Source: Mycobacterium sp. ACS4054
GTDB taxonomy: Bacteria > Actinomycetota > Actinomycetes > Mycobacteriales > Mycobacteriaceae
Reading direction: 5' to 3'
Length of the DNA: 46,944 nt
Assembly (NCBI RefSeq): GCF_001667275.1
Contig: NZ_LZHV01000008.1
Location: forward strand, 1-46,944
A program made the position numbers and the translations under genes. Positions 39,414 to 46,944 of this stretch are shown here, piece by piece. The notes below the pieces were generated by a model. The model was given only the letters and a program-made list of their open reading frames with translations. It did not search any database and had not been told where the DNA came from. Within the stretch, counting starts at the first letter, position 1. Each line of letters begins with the position of its first letter.

Positions 39414-39815
39414 ATGAACGCCGATAACTCCAACCTGACGGTGGGCGGCGGGACCTCCGCCGCGACCGGCCCCGGGCGGGGTGACAGCGGTCGCGGAAGT
39501 GGTAGCCGCAACGCGTGGTCGTGGGTCAACTGGGCGTTGGCGCTGGCCACCGTGCCCGCCGCCGCCATCGTGATGCTGTTCGCGCTCGGCGCGGTGATGA
39601 GTACCGCCGGCTGCGCCGACCGCAGTTGCCCCAACCTGGGCCGCGGCGGCATCGATTTCGGGGTGGCGTTCTACGGCGCACCCGCGGTCGCCGTCGTGGT
39701 GATCGTCATCTCGCTGTTCACCGCGAAGCGCCGCGGCGGCATTGCCGTTCCGCTGTTCGGGTGGGCGCTGCTGATCGCCGACGTCGCCCTGATGGCGCTC
39801 AGCGTCTCCGGTTAG
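39414..39815 (+). CDS. Small membrane protein, unknown function
   Basis: 133 residues from ATG 39414 (AGGAA about 8 nt upstream). A Gly/Ser/Arg-rich N-terminal tail of about 35 residues, then three hydrophobic spans (about 37-60, 80-101, 111-131). Two Cys (CADRSC) lie in the loop after span 1. No family recognised. It is divergent from padR across 207 bp that hold the padR promoter, so it may be a PadR target. It converges with the RDD gene. Confidence 0.75.
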   Translation: MNADNSNLTVGGGTSAATGPGRGDSGRGSGSRNAWSWVNWALALATVPAAAIVMLFALGAVMSTAGCADRSCPNLGRGGIDFGVAFYGAPAVAVVVIVISLFTAKRRGGIAVPLFGWALLIADVALMALSVSG

Positions 39816-39821
39816 CGGGCG

Positions 39822-40688
39822 TCACCCCGGGGGCGAAAAACCGCCCGGCGTGGGATTGGGGGGCGCCTGCGCGGGTGGCGCCTGCTCCGGCCACGGGACC
39901 GCCTGCGGTTGCGGCCAGGATGGCCACGGCGCGGGGCCCGGCGGCGTGGCGGGCCGAAGCCGGGCCAGCTCGCGGCGGTGCCGTTCGGCGAGGACGGCCG
40001 CGAGCACCAGCTCAGGCGGGGCGCCGGGCGGCGGGGGCGGGGCGACGCGGGACATCACGTCTCCGGCGATGCGATATGCCATCTGCTGGCGTAACTGCCG
40101 ATCGAGTTGTGTTGCGCGCGAGAGGAATTGGCGCGCGACCTCGGCTTGCCCGGGGGACAGCCCGGACAGCTGCAGCGACGAGGCCCACCAGGCCAACGCG
40201 GGTGGCATCATCGGCGGGGGACCCAGCCGGGGTCCGCGTTCGTTGACGACGATGGTGCCGGCGAAGATGTCGCCGACCCGCTTGGCCTTGGGCGACAGCA
40301 GGCTACAGATGACGGCGGGACTCCCGAACAGCATCCAGATCTCCACCACCGACGCGAGCGCCCGAAACAGGGCCTGCCGGAAGCGTTCTGGGCCGCCGTC
40401 GTCGGACACCACCCGCAGGCCCATCGCGATCTTGCCCACCGAGCGTCCGCGCGTTGCCGTTTCGAGCACCACGGGGTAACCGACGATCACCACCACCGTG
40501 AAGATGAGCAGCACCGCGGTGCTCAGCGCCGGGTCGAACTCGGTCAGCGTGGCGGCCCACAACATCAGCCCGAGGACGTAACAGACGACGAGCACGGCGA
40601 TATCGATCAGCGCGCTCAGCGTCCGCACCGGCAACTGGGCGATCTGTACATCGAGCACGACGGCGTCGCCGGTCACCACCTCCGACAT
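39822..40688 (-). CDS. RDD family membrane protein (Rv3695 orthologue)
   Basis: 288 residues from ATG 40688. The RDD domain covers about 15-160, with Arg and Asp in its first span (VRTLSALIDIAVLVVCYVLG), a second and third span, and GRSVGKIAMGLRVV. The C-terminal half is soluble: a Gln/Arg-rich helical part and a Pro-rich tail (APPAQAPPNPTPGG). Function unknown. Its setting beside SpoIIM-like and MoxR genes suggests a membrane-stress role. A leaderless-type promoter lies directly upstream. Confidence 0.9.
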   Translation of the reverse strand: MSEVVTGDAVVLDVQIAQLPVRTLSALIDIAVLVVCYVLGLMLWAATLTEFDPALSTAVLLIFTVVVIVGYPVVLETATRGRSVGKIAMGLRVVSDDGGPERFRQALFRALASVVEIWMLFGSPAVICSLLSPKAKRVGDIFAGTIVVNERGPRLGPPPMMPPALAWWASSLQLSGLSPGQAEVARQFLSRATQLDRQLRQQMAYRIAGDVMSRVAPPPPPGAPPELVLAAVLAERHRRELARLRPATPPGPAPWPSWPQPQAVPWPEQAPPAQAPPNPTPGGFSPPG

Positions 40689-40724
40689 AACACCGAACGG
40701 TACAGGGCGATTAGGCTGCGCAGG
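40689..40724. promoter_or_regulatory. Back-to-back leaderless-type promoters
   Basis: The 36-bp gap holds two TANNNT boxes. Plus-strand TAGGCT (40712-40717) is 7 nt before GTG 40725. Minus-strand TACCGT (40702-40697) is 8 nt before ATG 40688. Both spacings put the predicted start at the initiation codon, so both mRNAs should lack a 5' UTR. Confidence 0.6.
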
Positions 40725-41717
40725 GTGGACGTCGACGCATTCGTGCTGGCCCATCGCGGTACCTGGGACCGCCTCGACCGGCTGGTCGGGAGGCGTCGCT
40801 CGCTGACCGGCGCCGAGGTCGACGAACTCGTCGAGCTGTACCAGCGGGTGTCCACCCACCTGTCGATGCTGCGCTCGGCCTCCTCGGACTCGCTGCTGAT
40901 CGGTCGGCTCTCCAGCCTGGTCGCGCGCGCCCGATCTGTCGTGACCGGCGCCCACGCGCCGTTGACCCGCACCTTCACGCGGTTTTGGACGGTGTCCTTC
41001 CCGGTGGTCGCGTACCGGTCCTGGCGGTGGTGGCTGGGCACCGCGGTGGCCTTCTACGCCGTGGTCGTCGTCATCGCGTTCTGGGTGGCCGGCAGTCCCG
41101 AGGTGCAGTCGGTCGTCGGAACGCCAAGCGACATCGAGCAATTGGTCAACCACGACATCGCCTCCTACTACAGCGAACACCCCGCCGCGGCGTTCGCCCT
41201 GCAGATCTGGGTGAACAACTCCTGGGTGGCCGCGCAATGCATCGCGTTGGCCGTCCTGTTGGGGCTGCCGATCCCGATCGTGCTGTTCCAGAACGCCGCC
41301 AATCTGGGGCTGATCTCCGGGCTGATGTTCCAGGCCGGCAAGGGCGGCCTGCTGCTCGGGCTGCTGCTGCCGCACGGGCTGCTGGAGCTGACCGCGGTGT
41401 TCTTGGCGGGGGCGGCGGGGATGCGGCTGGGCTGGTCGGTGATTTCGCCCGGCGACCGGCCCCGCGGACAGGTGCTGGCCGAACAGGGCCGCGCCGTCGT
41501 TTCGGTGGCGATCGGGCTGGTGGGCGTCCTGCTGGTCTCGGGGTTGATCGAGGCGTTGGTGACGCCTTCGCCGCTGCCCACCTTCGTTCGGGTCGGCATC
41601 GGGATCGTCGCCGAGGCGGCGTTTTTGTTCTACATCGTGTACTTCGGTCGCCGCGCGGCCAGGGCCGGTGAGACCGGCGACATCGAAGACGCGCCCGACG
41701 TGATCCCCACGGGCTGA
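40725..41717 (+). CDS. SpoIIM-like (stage II sporulation M family) membrane protein (Rv3694c orthologue)
   Basis: 330 residues from GTG 40725. A soluble helical N-terminus (about 1-95), then about five spans. The family core is NNSWVAAQCIALAVLLGLPIP and FQNAANLGLISGLMFQAGK with LLPHGLLELTAVFLAGAAGM. In non-sporulating Actinobacteria this family accompanies MoxR/DUF58 genes, as here. Function in mycobacteria is not established. Confidence 0.9.
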   Translation: MDVDAFVLAHRGTWDRLDRLVGRRRSLTGAEVDELVELYQRVSTHLSMLRSASSDSLLIGRLSSLVARARSVVTGAHAPLTRTFTRFWTVSFPVVAYRSWRWWLGTAVAFYAVVVVIAFWVAGSPEVQSVVGTPSDIEQLVNHDIASYYSEHPAAAFALQIWVNNSWVAAQCIALAVLLGLPIPIVLFQNAANLGLISGLMFQAGKGGLLLGLLLPHGLLELTAVFLAGAAGMRLGWSVISPGDRPRGQVLAEQGRAVVSVAIGLVGVLLVSGLIEALVTPSPLPTFVRVGIGIVAEAAFLFYIVYFGRRAARAGETGDIEDAPDVIPTG

Positions 41718-41722
41718 AGCGG

Positions 41723-43045
41723 TTACAACCGCCCGGTGGCCTTCATCGCCAGGTAGCGGTCGGCCAGGGCGGGCGCGAGCTCGGTGGGCGGGGCGTCGAC
41801 GACCTCCACCCCACCGCGACGCAGCCGCGTGGCGATCGCGCGGCGGTCGTTGCGGGACCGTTCGGCGGCCGCCGCGTCGTACACCGCGGCCGGATCCGAA
41901 CGCCCCGCGGCCATCTGGTCGACCCGCGGGTCGGCGACCGCGGCCACCATCAGGTGGTGTTTCGCCGACAGCTGCGGCAGCACCGGCAGCAGCCCCTCGT
42001 CGAGGGCGGTCGCGTTCAGGTCGGTCAGCAGCACCACCAGCGACCGGCGGCGCGCCCGCCGCGAAATGGCGGAAACCATTGCGGTCCAGTCGGGTTCGAG
42101 CAGTGCCGGCTGCAAGGGAGCCATCGCTTCGACGAGCTGGGCGAGCAGCTCGGTGCGCGAGGCGCCGAACACGCCGGCCCGGGTGACCCGGTCGTGGGCG
42201 AGGAAGTCAACGTGGTCGCCGGCCCGCGACGCGAGCGCCGCCAGCAGCAGGGCGGCATCCATCGACCAGTCCAGCCGGGGCCAGCCCGCGGGGTCGGAGG
42301 CGGTCGGGTCGACGCCGACACGGCCCGCGGCGGTGCGGCCCGTGTCGAGCACGATCACCACGCGCCGGTCGCGTTCAGGACGCCAGGTGCGGACGACGAC
42401 GTCGGCGCGGCGCGCGGTGGCACGCCAGTCGATCGACCGCACGTCGTCCCCGACGACATACTCGCGCAGCGAGTCGAATTCGGTGCCCTGCCCGCGGATC
42501 AGCGTCGGCAGCAGGCCGTCGATCTCGCGCAGTTTGGCCAGCCGCGCCGGCAGGTGCTTGCGCGACAGGAAGGGCGGCAGCACCCGCAGCAGGCCCGGAA
42601 CCGCCTGCGAGCCCTGCCGTCCCGCCAGCCCCAGCGGGCCGATGGACCGGGCGGTGACCACCTTCGCGCGCTGCTCGCCGCGGCGGACGGGTCGCAGCTG
42701 GGACTGGACGTGCTGGTGCTGCCCCGCCGGGATGCGCACGGGATGGATGCGGGGCTGCGCGCCGGCGCTGGGCGGCCAGGCGTCGCGAACCTGGCCGCGA
42801 AACCGCCGCCCGCCGTCATTGTGGATCAACAGCCCGACGTCCACCTGCTGGGCGAGCCGGGCGGAGCGGTCCGGGGACCGAATGTAGCGCAGTTTGCGGG
42901 TGCTGGCCGCCAGCGCGACGTCCGCGGCCACCGCAATCGCCAGCGCGACGAACAGAACGCCGAAAGTCCTTGCCGGCCAAGGCGACAACGCGATGGGCAG
43001 GACGCACATCAGCGCGACCAGCCCGGTGCGTCCGGTCAGGATCAC
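41723..43045 (-). CDS. DUF58 protein, MoxR partner (Rv3693 orthologue)
   Basis: 440 residues, GTG start 43045. Two N-terminal membrane spans (about 5-48), a middle beta-rich region, then DUF58 with REYVVGDDVRSIDWRATAR (about 215-233) and a von Willebrand A-like domain (VVIVLDTGRTAAG). It probably links the MoxR ATPase to a membrane-associated target. It lies downstream of moxR, separated by a 49-bp gap that carries a repeat-like insertion. Confidence 0.92.
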   Translation of the reverse strand: MILTGRTGLVALMCVLPIALSPWPARTFGVLFVALAIAVAADVALAASTRKLRYIRSPDRSARLAQQVDVGLLIHNDGGRRFRGQVRDAWPPSAGAQPRIHPVRIPAGQHQHVQSQLRPVRRGEQRAKVVTARSIGPLGLAGRQGSQAVPGLLRVLPPFLSRKHLPARLAKLREIDGLLPTLIRGQGTEFDSLREYVVGDDVRSIDWRATARRADVVVRTWRPERDRRVVIVLDTGRTAAGRVGVDPTASDPAGWPRLDWSMDAALLLAALASRAGDHVDFLAHDRVTRAGVFGASRTELLAQLVEAMAPLQPALLEPDWTAMVSAISRRARRRSLVVLLTDLNATALDEGLLPVLPQLSAKHHLMVAAVADPRVDQMAAGRSDPAAVYDAAAAERSRNDRRAIATRLRRGGVEVVDAPPTELAPALADRYLAMKATGRL

Positions 43046-43046
43046 T

Positions 43047-43089
43047 GGGCGCCGCTCCTCATCGCTCCGCTCTGCATCGTCGCCGGCGC
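43047..43089. repeat. REP-like 43-bp element flanked by 7-bp direct repeats
   Basis: GATCACT occurs at 43040-43046 and again at 43090-43096, bracketing a GC-rich 43-bp segment (GGCGCCGCTCCTCATCGCTC and onward to GCCGGCGC). Removing one GATCACT and the segment restores a TAGTG overlap between the moxR stop and DUF58 start. I recall very similar short sequences recurring between genes in mycobacterial genomes, but cannot check this here. Confidence 0.55.
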
Positions 43090-43094
43090 GATCA

Positions 43095-44075
43095 CTAGCG
43101 CGGCACCGGGACCGACGCCAATATTCCGTCGAGCACGCCGTCGGGGGTGGCCCCTTCGAGCTCCGCCTCGGGGCGCAGCATCACCCGGTGCCGCAACGTC
43201 GGCCGGGCCATCGCCTTGACGTCGTCGGGGGTGACGTAGTTGCGGCCGGACAGCCAGGCCCAGGACCGGGCCGTGGCCAGCAGCGCGGTCGCCCCGCGCG
43301 GCGACACGCCCAGCTGCAGCGCGGGCGACGAGCGGGTGGCCCCGACGATGTCGACGATGTAGCCCAGCACCTCGTCGGCGACCAGCACCTGCCGCACCGC
43401 GTCGCGCCCGGCCGACAGCTCGGTGGGCCCGGCCACCGGCTTGATCGCCGACAGGTCGCGGGGGTCGAAACCCTGGGCGTGCCGACCGAGGATGGCGATT
43501 TCCGAATCACGGGGCGGCAGAGTCACATTCAGTTTCAGCAGGAAGCGATCCAGCTGTGCCTCGGGCAGCTGGTAGGTGCCCTCGTACTCGACGGGGTTCT
43601 GGGTCGCGGCGACGATGAACGGGTCGGGGAGGGGCTGCGGCACCCCGTCCACGCTGACCTGACGCTCTTCCATCGCCTCGAGCAGCGCGGCCTGGGTTTT
43701 CGGCGGGGTTCGGTTGATCTCGTCGGCCAACAGCAGGTTGGTGAACACGGGCCCGGGCCGGAACGCGAACGCGGCGGTGCGCGCGTCGTACACCAGTGAG
43801 CCCGTGACGTCGCCGGGCATCAGGTCGGGGGTGAACTGCACGCGCTTGAACTCCAATTGCAGCGCGGCGGCCAGCGCCCGCACCAGCAGCGTCTTCGCCA
43901 CTCCCGGAACGCCTTCCAGCAGCACGTGGCCTCGGCAGAGCAGCGCGATCACCAGGCCGCTGACCACCCCCTCCTGTCCGACGACGGCCTTGGCGAGCTC
44001 ACCGCGCAACGCCAGCAGCGCATCTCGCGCCGCCTCGGCGGTGGGGGTCTGGGCGGGGGAAGGAGACTGTGTCAC
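43095..44075 (-). CDS. moxR2: MoxR family AAA+ ATPase (Rv3692 orthologue)
   Basis: 326 residues from GTG 44075, overlapping the upstream stop (GTGA). Walker A LEGVPGVAKT (about 54-62), Walker B LLLADEINR (about 114-122), sensor 1 FIVAATQNPVEYEG, and the C-terminal lid ending VPVPR. MoxR proteins act as chaperone-like ATPases with DUF58/VWA partners. Here it sits in an operon DUF4129-DUF4350-MoxR-DUF58. Confidence 0.95.
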   Translation of the reverse strand: MTQSPSPAQTPTAEAARDALLALRGELAKAVVGQEGVVSGLVIALLCRGHVLLEGVPGVAKTLLVRALAAALQLEFKRVQFTPDLMPGDVTGSLVYDARTAAFAFRPGPVFTNLLLADEINRTPPKTQAALLEAMEERQVSVDGVPQPLPDPFIVAATQNPVEYEGTYQLPEAQLDRFLLKLNVTLPPRDSEIAILGRHAQGFDPRDLSAIKPVAGPTELSAGRDAVRQVLVADEVLGYIVDIVGATRSSPALQLGVSPRGATALLATARSWAWLSGRNYVTPDDVKAMARPTLRHRVMLRPEAELEGATPDGVLDGILASVPVPR

Positions 44076-45217
44076 GTCCGTGTGACCTGCCTTTCGATGT
44101 CGTCGAGCGCACGGGCAAGTTGTAGCAGGTCGTGGTCCGTCGCCGGGGGTGGCCCGAACAGCTGGTAGGAAACGAATGCGGGATCGGCCCCGCTGCGGCC
44201 GGCCACCGCGGCCGCCACCGCGGGCGGCGACGCCCCGAGATTCAGGCCCAGCCGGGGCAGCAGCCGCTGCAAGGTGGCGGTGCGCAGCGCCGCGGCGGCG
44301 CGGTCGCGGGCGCGGCGCGAACGGTACAGCCGGCCGCGGCCCTCGACGGTCTCCGACGCGCGCACCACGACGGGCAGCTCCTCGGCGACCAGCGGGCCGG
44401 GCCGGCGGCCCCGCCACAGCGCGACCAGCAGCACCACCAGGCACAGCTGCCAGACGATCCACGTGACGTTCGCCGGGATGAGGTCGGAAATCGAACCCGG
44501 TGGCGGTGATTCACCCTCGACCCGGTGCGGCGCGTACCAGACCAGCCGCGGCCGCGCGCCCGCGAGGTTCATCGCCAGGGCGGCGTTGCCGGCCTCCAAC
44601 AGCGCGCCGTTGGTAAGGAAGTCGGTGCTGCCGACCGCGGTGACGGTCCGCCCGCCGTCGCGGAAGCGGATCAGCGCCCCGCCGTAGCAGCGGGTCATCG
44701 CCCGGCCGTCGGTGGCGTGGTAGGTGTCGCTGGGCCCGAAGTGAACCGGCCCGGCCCGGGTGGCCTCGCGCAGCGTGCAGTCGGGGTCGGAGTCGAAGGT
44801 GTCCGCGGCCGAGACGCGTACGCCGGGCAGCAGTGCCTTGCGGGTGCGCGCCGTCGGTTCCACCAGCAGCAGGTCGCCGGGCGCCTTCGCCAGCCGGTCC
44901 AGCAGCGGGTCGGTCAGATACTGGCTCTGGGCCACGAGGATCAGCGCGTCGGGGCGTGCCGCCCGTTCGACGTCGGCGATGCTGCCGGCGACCACGACGT
45001 CGACGCCGCCGTCGCGCAGGAGCGCCACCAGCGCATGGGTGCCGTCGGGACTCGTCGACGCCGGATCCATCCGCGGGCCGGGTCGCGGGGCGGTCAGGTA
45101 GGCATCGACGCCGGCGATGACGGCGAGGACGATCAGCGTGAGGACCACCCAGCGCCCGGATCGCCAGCGCTGCACCGCCGTTGAGGCGGTGGGTTCGCGA
45201 CGGCCGATGGTGGCCAT
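44072..45217 (-). CDS. DUF4350 membrane protein (Rv3691 orthologue)
   Basis: 381 residues from ATG 45217, coupled to the upstream gene by TGATG. An N-terminal span (about 24-44), an extracytoplasmic DUF4350 domain (DPASTSPDGTHALVALLRDGG, LLVEPTARTRKALLPG), then a second span (about 253-273, WIVWQLCLVVLLVALW) and a cytoplasmic Arg-rich tail. No catalytic motif recognised. Part of the MoxR operon. Confidence 0.9.
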   Translation of the reverse strand: MATIGRREPTASTAVQRWRSGRWVVLTLIVLAVIAGVDAYLTAPRPGPRMDPASTSPDGTHALVALLRDGGVDVVVAGSIADVERAARPDALILVAQSQYLTDPLLDRLAKAPGDLLLVEPTARTRKALLPGVRVSAADTFDSDPDCTLREATRAGPVHFGPSDTYHATDGRAMTRCYGGALIRFRDGGRTVTAVGSTDFLTNGALLEAGNAALAMNLAGARPRLVWYAPHRVEGESPPPGSISDLIPANVTWIVWQLCLVVLLVALWRGRRPGPLVAEELPVVVRASETVEGRGRLYRSRRARDRAAAALRTATLQRLLPRLGLNLGASPPAVAAAVAGRSGADPAFVSYQLFGPPPATDHDLLQLARALDDIERQVTRT

Positions 45218-45870
45218 CACCGCACCTGCGCCCACGAGTCGGGCGTGGCGGTTTGCCCCGGTGCGCCGGGCCCGGCCGCCGAGCGGAACCGCAGATGATC
45301 GTCGAGGTCGGCGATCATCTGGTATGCGCCCTGCGTGCCGGGTCGCTCCCCGTAGGTGACGTCGTTGAAAGCCGTTGCGGCCCCGGATAATTCACCGGCA
45401 AGATGGGGCAACACGGCACCGGCGTCGGAGGCCAGTTCGTTGGCGGTGCGGCCGGGCGCCGGGTTGAGGATCCCGGTCTCCTCGAGCTGGCGCGCGACCG
45501 CGCGCAGCCGGTGCCGGATCGCCGCGGCCCAGTCACCTTGTGCCGCATAGTTTTCGGCGGTCGCGCGATGCTGGGCCGCGGTGAGCTGGGCGGCTTCGAA
45601 CAGCTGGTAGTCGCCGCCGCGGTTGGTGCGCATCGTGCGCCGCCCGACGTAAACGGCGGCCACCAGCGCGATCCCCAGCAGGATGAAAAGCACCGTGGCC
45701 GTGAGCCATCCGCCCGGCAGCTGGGCGGTCTTCTGCAGCAGCCGATAAAGCACCTCGTTCAGCCATTCGGCTACCTGTTGGCCGACCGAGCCCTTCGCAT
45801 AGATCGGCTTGTTGAGCTCGTCCTGGGCGGCCTGATGGGCGGCATCGTGGTCGATGTCGATGGAGGGCAC
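45217..45870 (-). CDS. DUF4129 membrane protein (Rv3690 orthologue)
   Basis: 217 residues from GTG 45870, 14 nt after the upstream stop, with GAGGA about 10 nt before. A single span (about 57-77, WLTATVLFILLGIALVAAVY) is followed by a soluble DUF4129 domain (YAAQGDWAAAIRHRLRAVARQLEETGIL ... RTANELASDAGAVLP). The open frame continues to 46317 but there only overlaps the preceding gene. DUF4129 proteins typically belong to MoxR/DUF58 operons. Confidence 0.88.
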   Translation of the reverse strand: MPSIDIDHDAAHQAAQDELNKPIYAKGSVGQQVAEWLNEVLYRLLQKTAQLPGGWLTATVLFILLGIALVAAVYVGRRTMRTNRGGDYQLFEAAQLTAAQHRATAENYAAQGDWAAAIRHRLRAVARQLEETGILNPAPGRTANELASDAGAVLPHLAGELSGAATAFNDVTYGERPGTQGAYQMIADLDDHLRFRSAAGPGAPGQTATPDSWAQVR

Positions 45871-45884
45871 CGTGTCACTCGTCC

Positions 45885-46934
45885 TCAGACCGGCCGGGTC
45901 AGCCAGAGGTCGTCGGTGGAGGCGGCCGCGTACGGTCCGCCGGCCGCGCCGGTCTGCAACACCAGGTCGAAGGCCTCCGCGCGTATGCGGCGGTCGGTGT
46001 AGAGCAGCGCGATGACGCCGGCATTGAAAGGCGCGGTGATGATCTCGCCGATCGCCGCGCCCACCGACGCGATCGCCGTGCTCACCACGAAACCCGCGGT
46101 GGACGTGCTGACCAGGAAGACCTGGCTGGCGATGTTGAACGGCACCGCGACCGCGCCGGCGATAACGGATGTCACCAGCAGGGTCAGCACCCGGATGCCG
46201 AGCACCCGCCAGAAGCCGTTGCGGACCAACGCGAACGATCGGGTGATGGCGTCGAGGACCGGTAGCCGCTCCAGCACGATCAGCACGGGCGCGAACAACA
46301 CCAGCGTGTACAGGCACACCACCAGCGCGATCACGGCGAGTGCGAGTGGCAGCCCCAGGACGATCACCGCCGCGGCGCTGCCGATCGCCGCCAGCACGGC
46401 GACGATCACCGCCACCAGGCCCGCGACCACCGCCAATGCGGCGCCTTCCAGCACGGCCAGACCGAACAACGGCAGCAGCCGGCCCCGGATTTTGGCCCAG
46501 GTCTCCCCGATGGTGATCGGCGACCCGAACACCGCCCGCCCGACGATGACGGTGAGCATGCCCGACAGCAGCATGCCGCCCAGCCAGGCGACCACCACGC
46601 CGGCGCCCATCGACGTGAACCAGGCGCCGATCACTCCAGTGGTCAGCTCCTTGCCGTGGCCGCTCGAAAACCGGCCGTAGGCCGCCAACGGCCCGAAGAC
46701 GGCCACCTTCGTGACGATCTGGATGATCACCACCACGATGGCGGTCAGCCCCAACGTCGCCTTGGGGTTGGCCCGGACGTAGCCGACCGCGCCGTTGAAG
46801 ATGTCACCCAAGGTCAGCGGTCGCAGCGGGATGATGCCGGGCTTGACCGCTCCCGGAACCAGTTGCGGCGGACCGTAACTCGGCGGCGGACCATAGCCCG
46901 GCGGGGGGCCGTAGCCGGGGGGTGGGCCGTAACC
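45885..46934 (-). CDS. Polytopic membrane protein with GYGPPP repeats, 5' end beyond window (Rv3689 position)
   Basis: The frame is open to the right end. An ATG at 46811 exists, but reading continues in frame upstream through GYGPPPGYGPPP-type repeats and LVPGAVKPGIIPLRPLTLGDIF, so the true start lies outside the window. It has about six membrane spans and ends RRIRAEAFDLVLQ, the pattern of the DUF/GPDPase membrane-domain family often encoded first in MoxR operons. A Pro/Tyr/Gly-rich cytoplasmic tail may bind proteins. Function unknown. Confidence 0.88.
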   Translation of the reverse strand, partial: GYGPPPGYGPPPGYGPPPSYGPPQLVPGAVKPGIIPLRPLTLGDIFNGAVGYVRANPKATLGLTAIVVVIIQIVTKVAVFGPLAAYGRFSSGHGKELTTGVIGAWFTSMGAGVVVAWLGGMLLSGMLTVIVGRAVFGSPITIGETWAKIRGRLLPLFGLAVLEGAALAVVAGLVAVIVAVLAAIGSAAAVIVLGLPLALAVIALVVCLYTLVLFAPVLIVLERLPVLDAITRSFALVRNGFWRVLGIRVLTLLVTSVIAGAVAVPFNIASQVFLVSTSTAGFVVSTAIASVGAAIGEIITAPFNAGVIALLYTDRRIRAEAFDLVLQTGAAGGPYAAASTDDLWLTRPV

Positions 46935-46944
46935 CTGTCTCTTA
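46935..46944. other. Probable sequencing-adapter remnant at contig end
   Basis: The last 10 bases, CTGTCTCTTA, are the first 10 of the Tn5/Nextera mosaic-end adapter read-through. They break the GYGPPP frame: on the minus strand they give TAA followed by GAGACAG before the genuine GGTTACGGC. Confidence 0.8.

Noticed and set aside
45871..46317. Upstream extension of the DUF4129 gene
   Set aside because: It overlaps the preceding membrane-protein gene in another frame. Membrane-span and domain signals begin after GTG 45870.

Overview
This window comes from a slow-growing, non-tuberculous type of Mycobacterium. The base composition is high-GC, GTG starts are frequent and stop/start overlaps are common. 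From the cell-wall amidase at 11.4-12.2 kb to the right end, the gene order is that of the M. tuberculosis Rv3717-to-Rv3689 segment as I know it, read in reverse. Marker genes are the YbaB protein, recR, murT/gatD, a dnaQ-like exonuclease, leuA, ask-asd, egtA-E, glpK and moxR. Several genes are inserted that I do not associate with this segment of M. tuberculosis. I cannot name the species.

Left arm (1-10726, minus strand): an accessory lipid/peptide cluster. A full Mas-like reducing polyketide synthase (KS-AT-DH-ER-KR-ACP) is translationally coupled (TGATG) to an NRPS with domains C-A-PCP-C that runs off the left edge. The pair predicts a methyl-branched acyl-peptide. A 658-bp stretch without a convincing gene separates it from the core genome.

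Core 11.4-24.4 kb: cell-wall amidase, YbaB, recR, a small secreted protein, gatD-murT (peptidoglycan amidation), a DnaQ/BRCT protein, an inserted membrane-protein/TetR pair with twin palindromic operators, leuA with a leucine-rich leader peptide and LEU-type pseudoknot, an inserted papain-like protease, then ask-asd-DUF4185.

24.4-29.2 kb: an EspB paralogue (a PE/PPE-fold ESX-1 type substrate) lying apart from any ESX locus, two tandem His/Pro/Gly-rich single-span membrane proteins, a clade-3 type haem catalase, and a secreted PknH-sensor-like protein. 29.3-34.7 kb: the complete ergothioneine operon egtABCDE, every junction overlapping by 1-4 nt. Catalase and ergothioneine together make this a redox-defence neighbourhood.

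34.7-46.9 kb: a methyltransferase, a glutamate-cysteine-ligase-like protein, glpK, an inserted PadR regulator with Gly-Phe-Pro repeats and a small membrane protein. Then comes the MoxR locus: RDD and SpoIIM-like membrane proteins diverging from a 36-bp region with two leaderless-type promoters, then DUF58, MoxR, DUF4350, DUF4129 and a multi-span membrane protein cut by the right edge. The last 10 bases match the Nextera transposon end, so the right edge is a contig end carrying adapter sequence.
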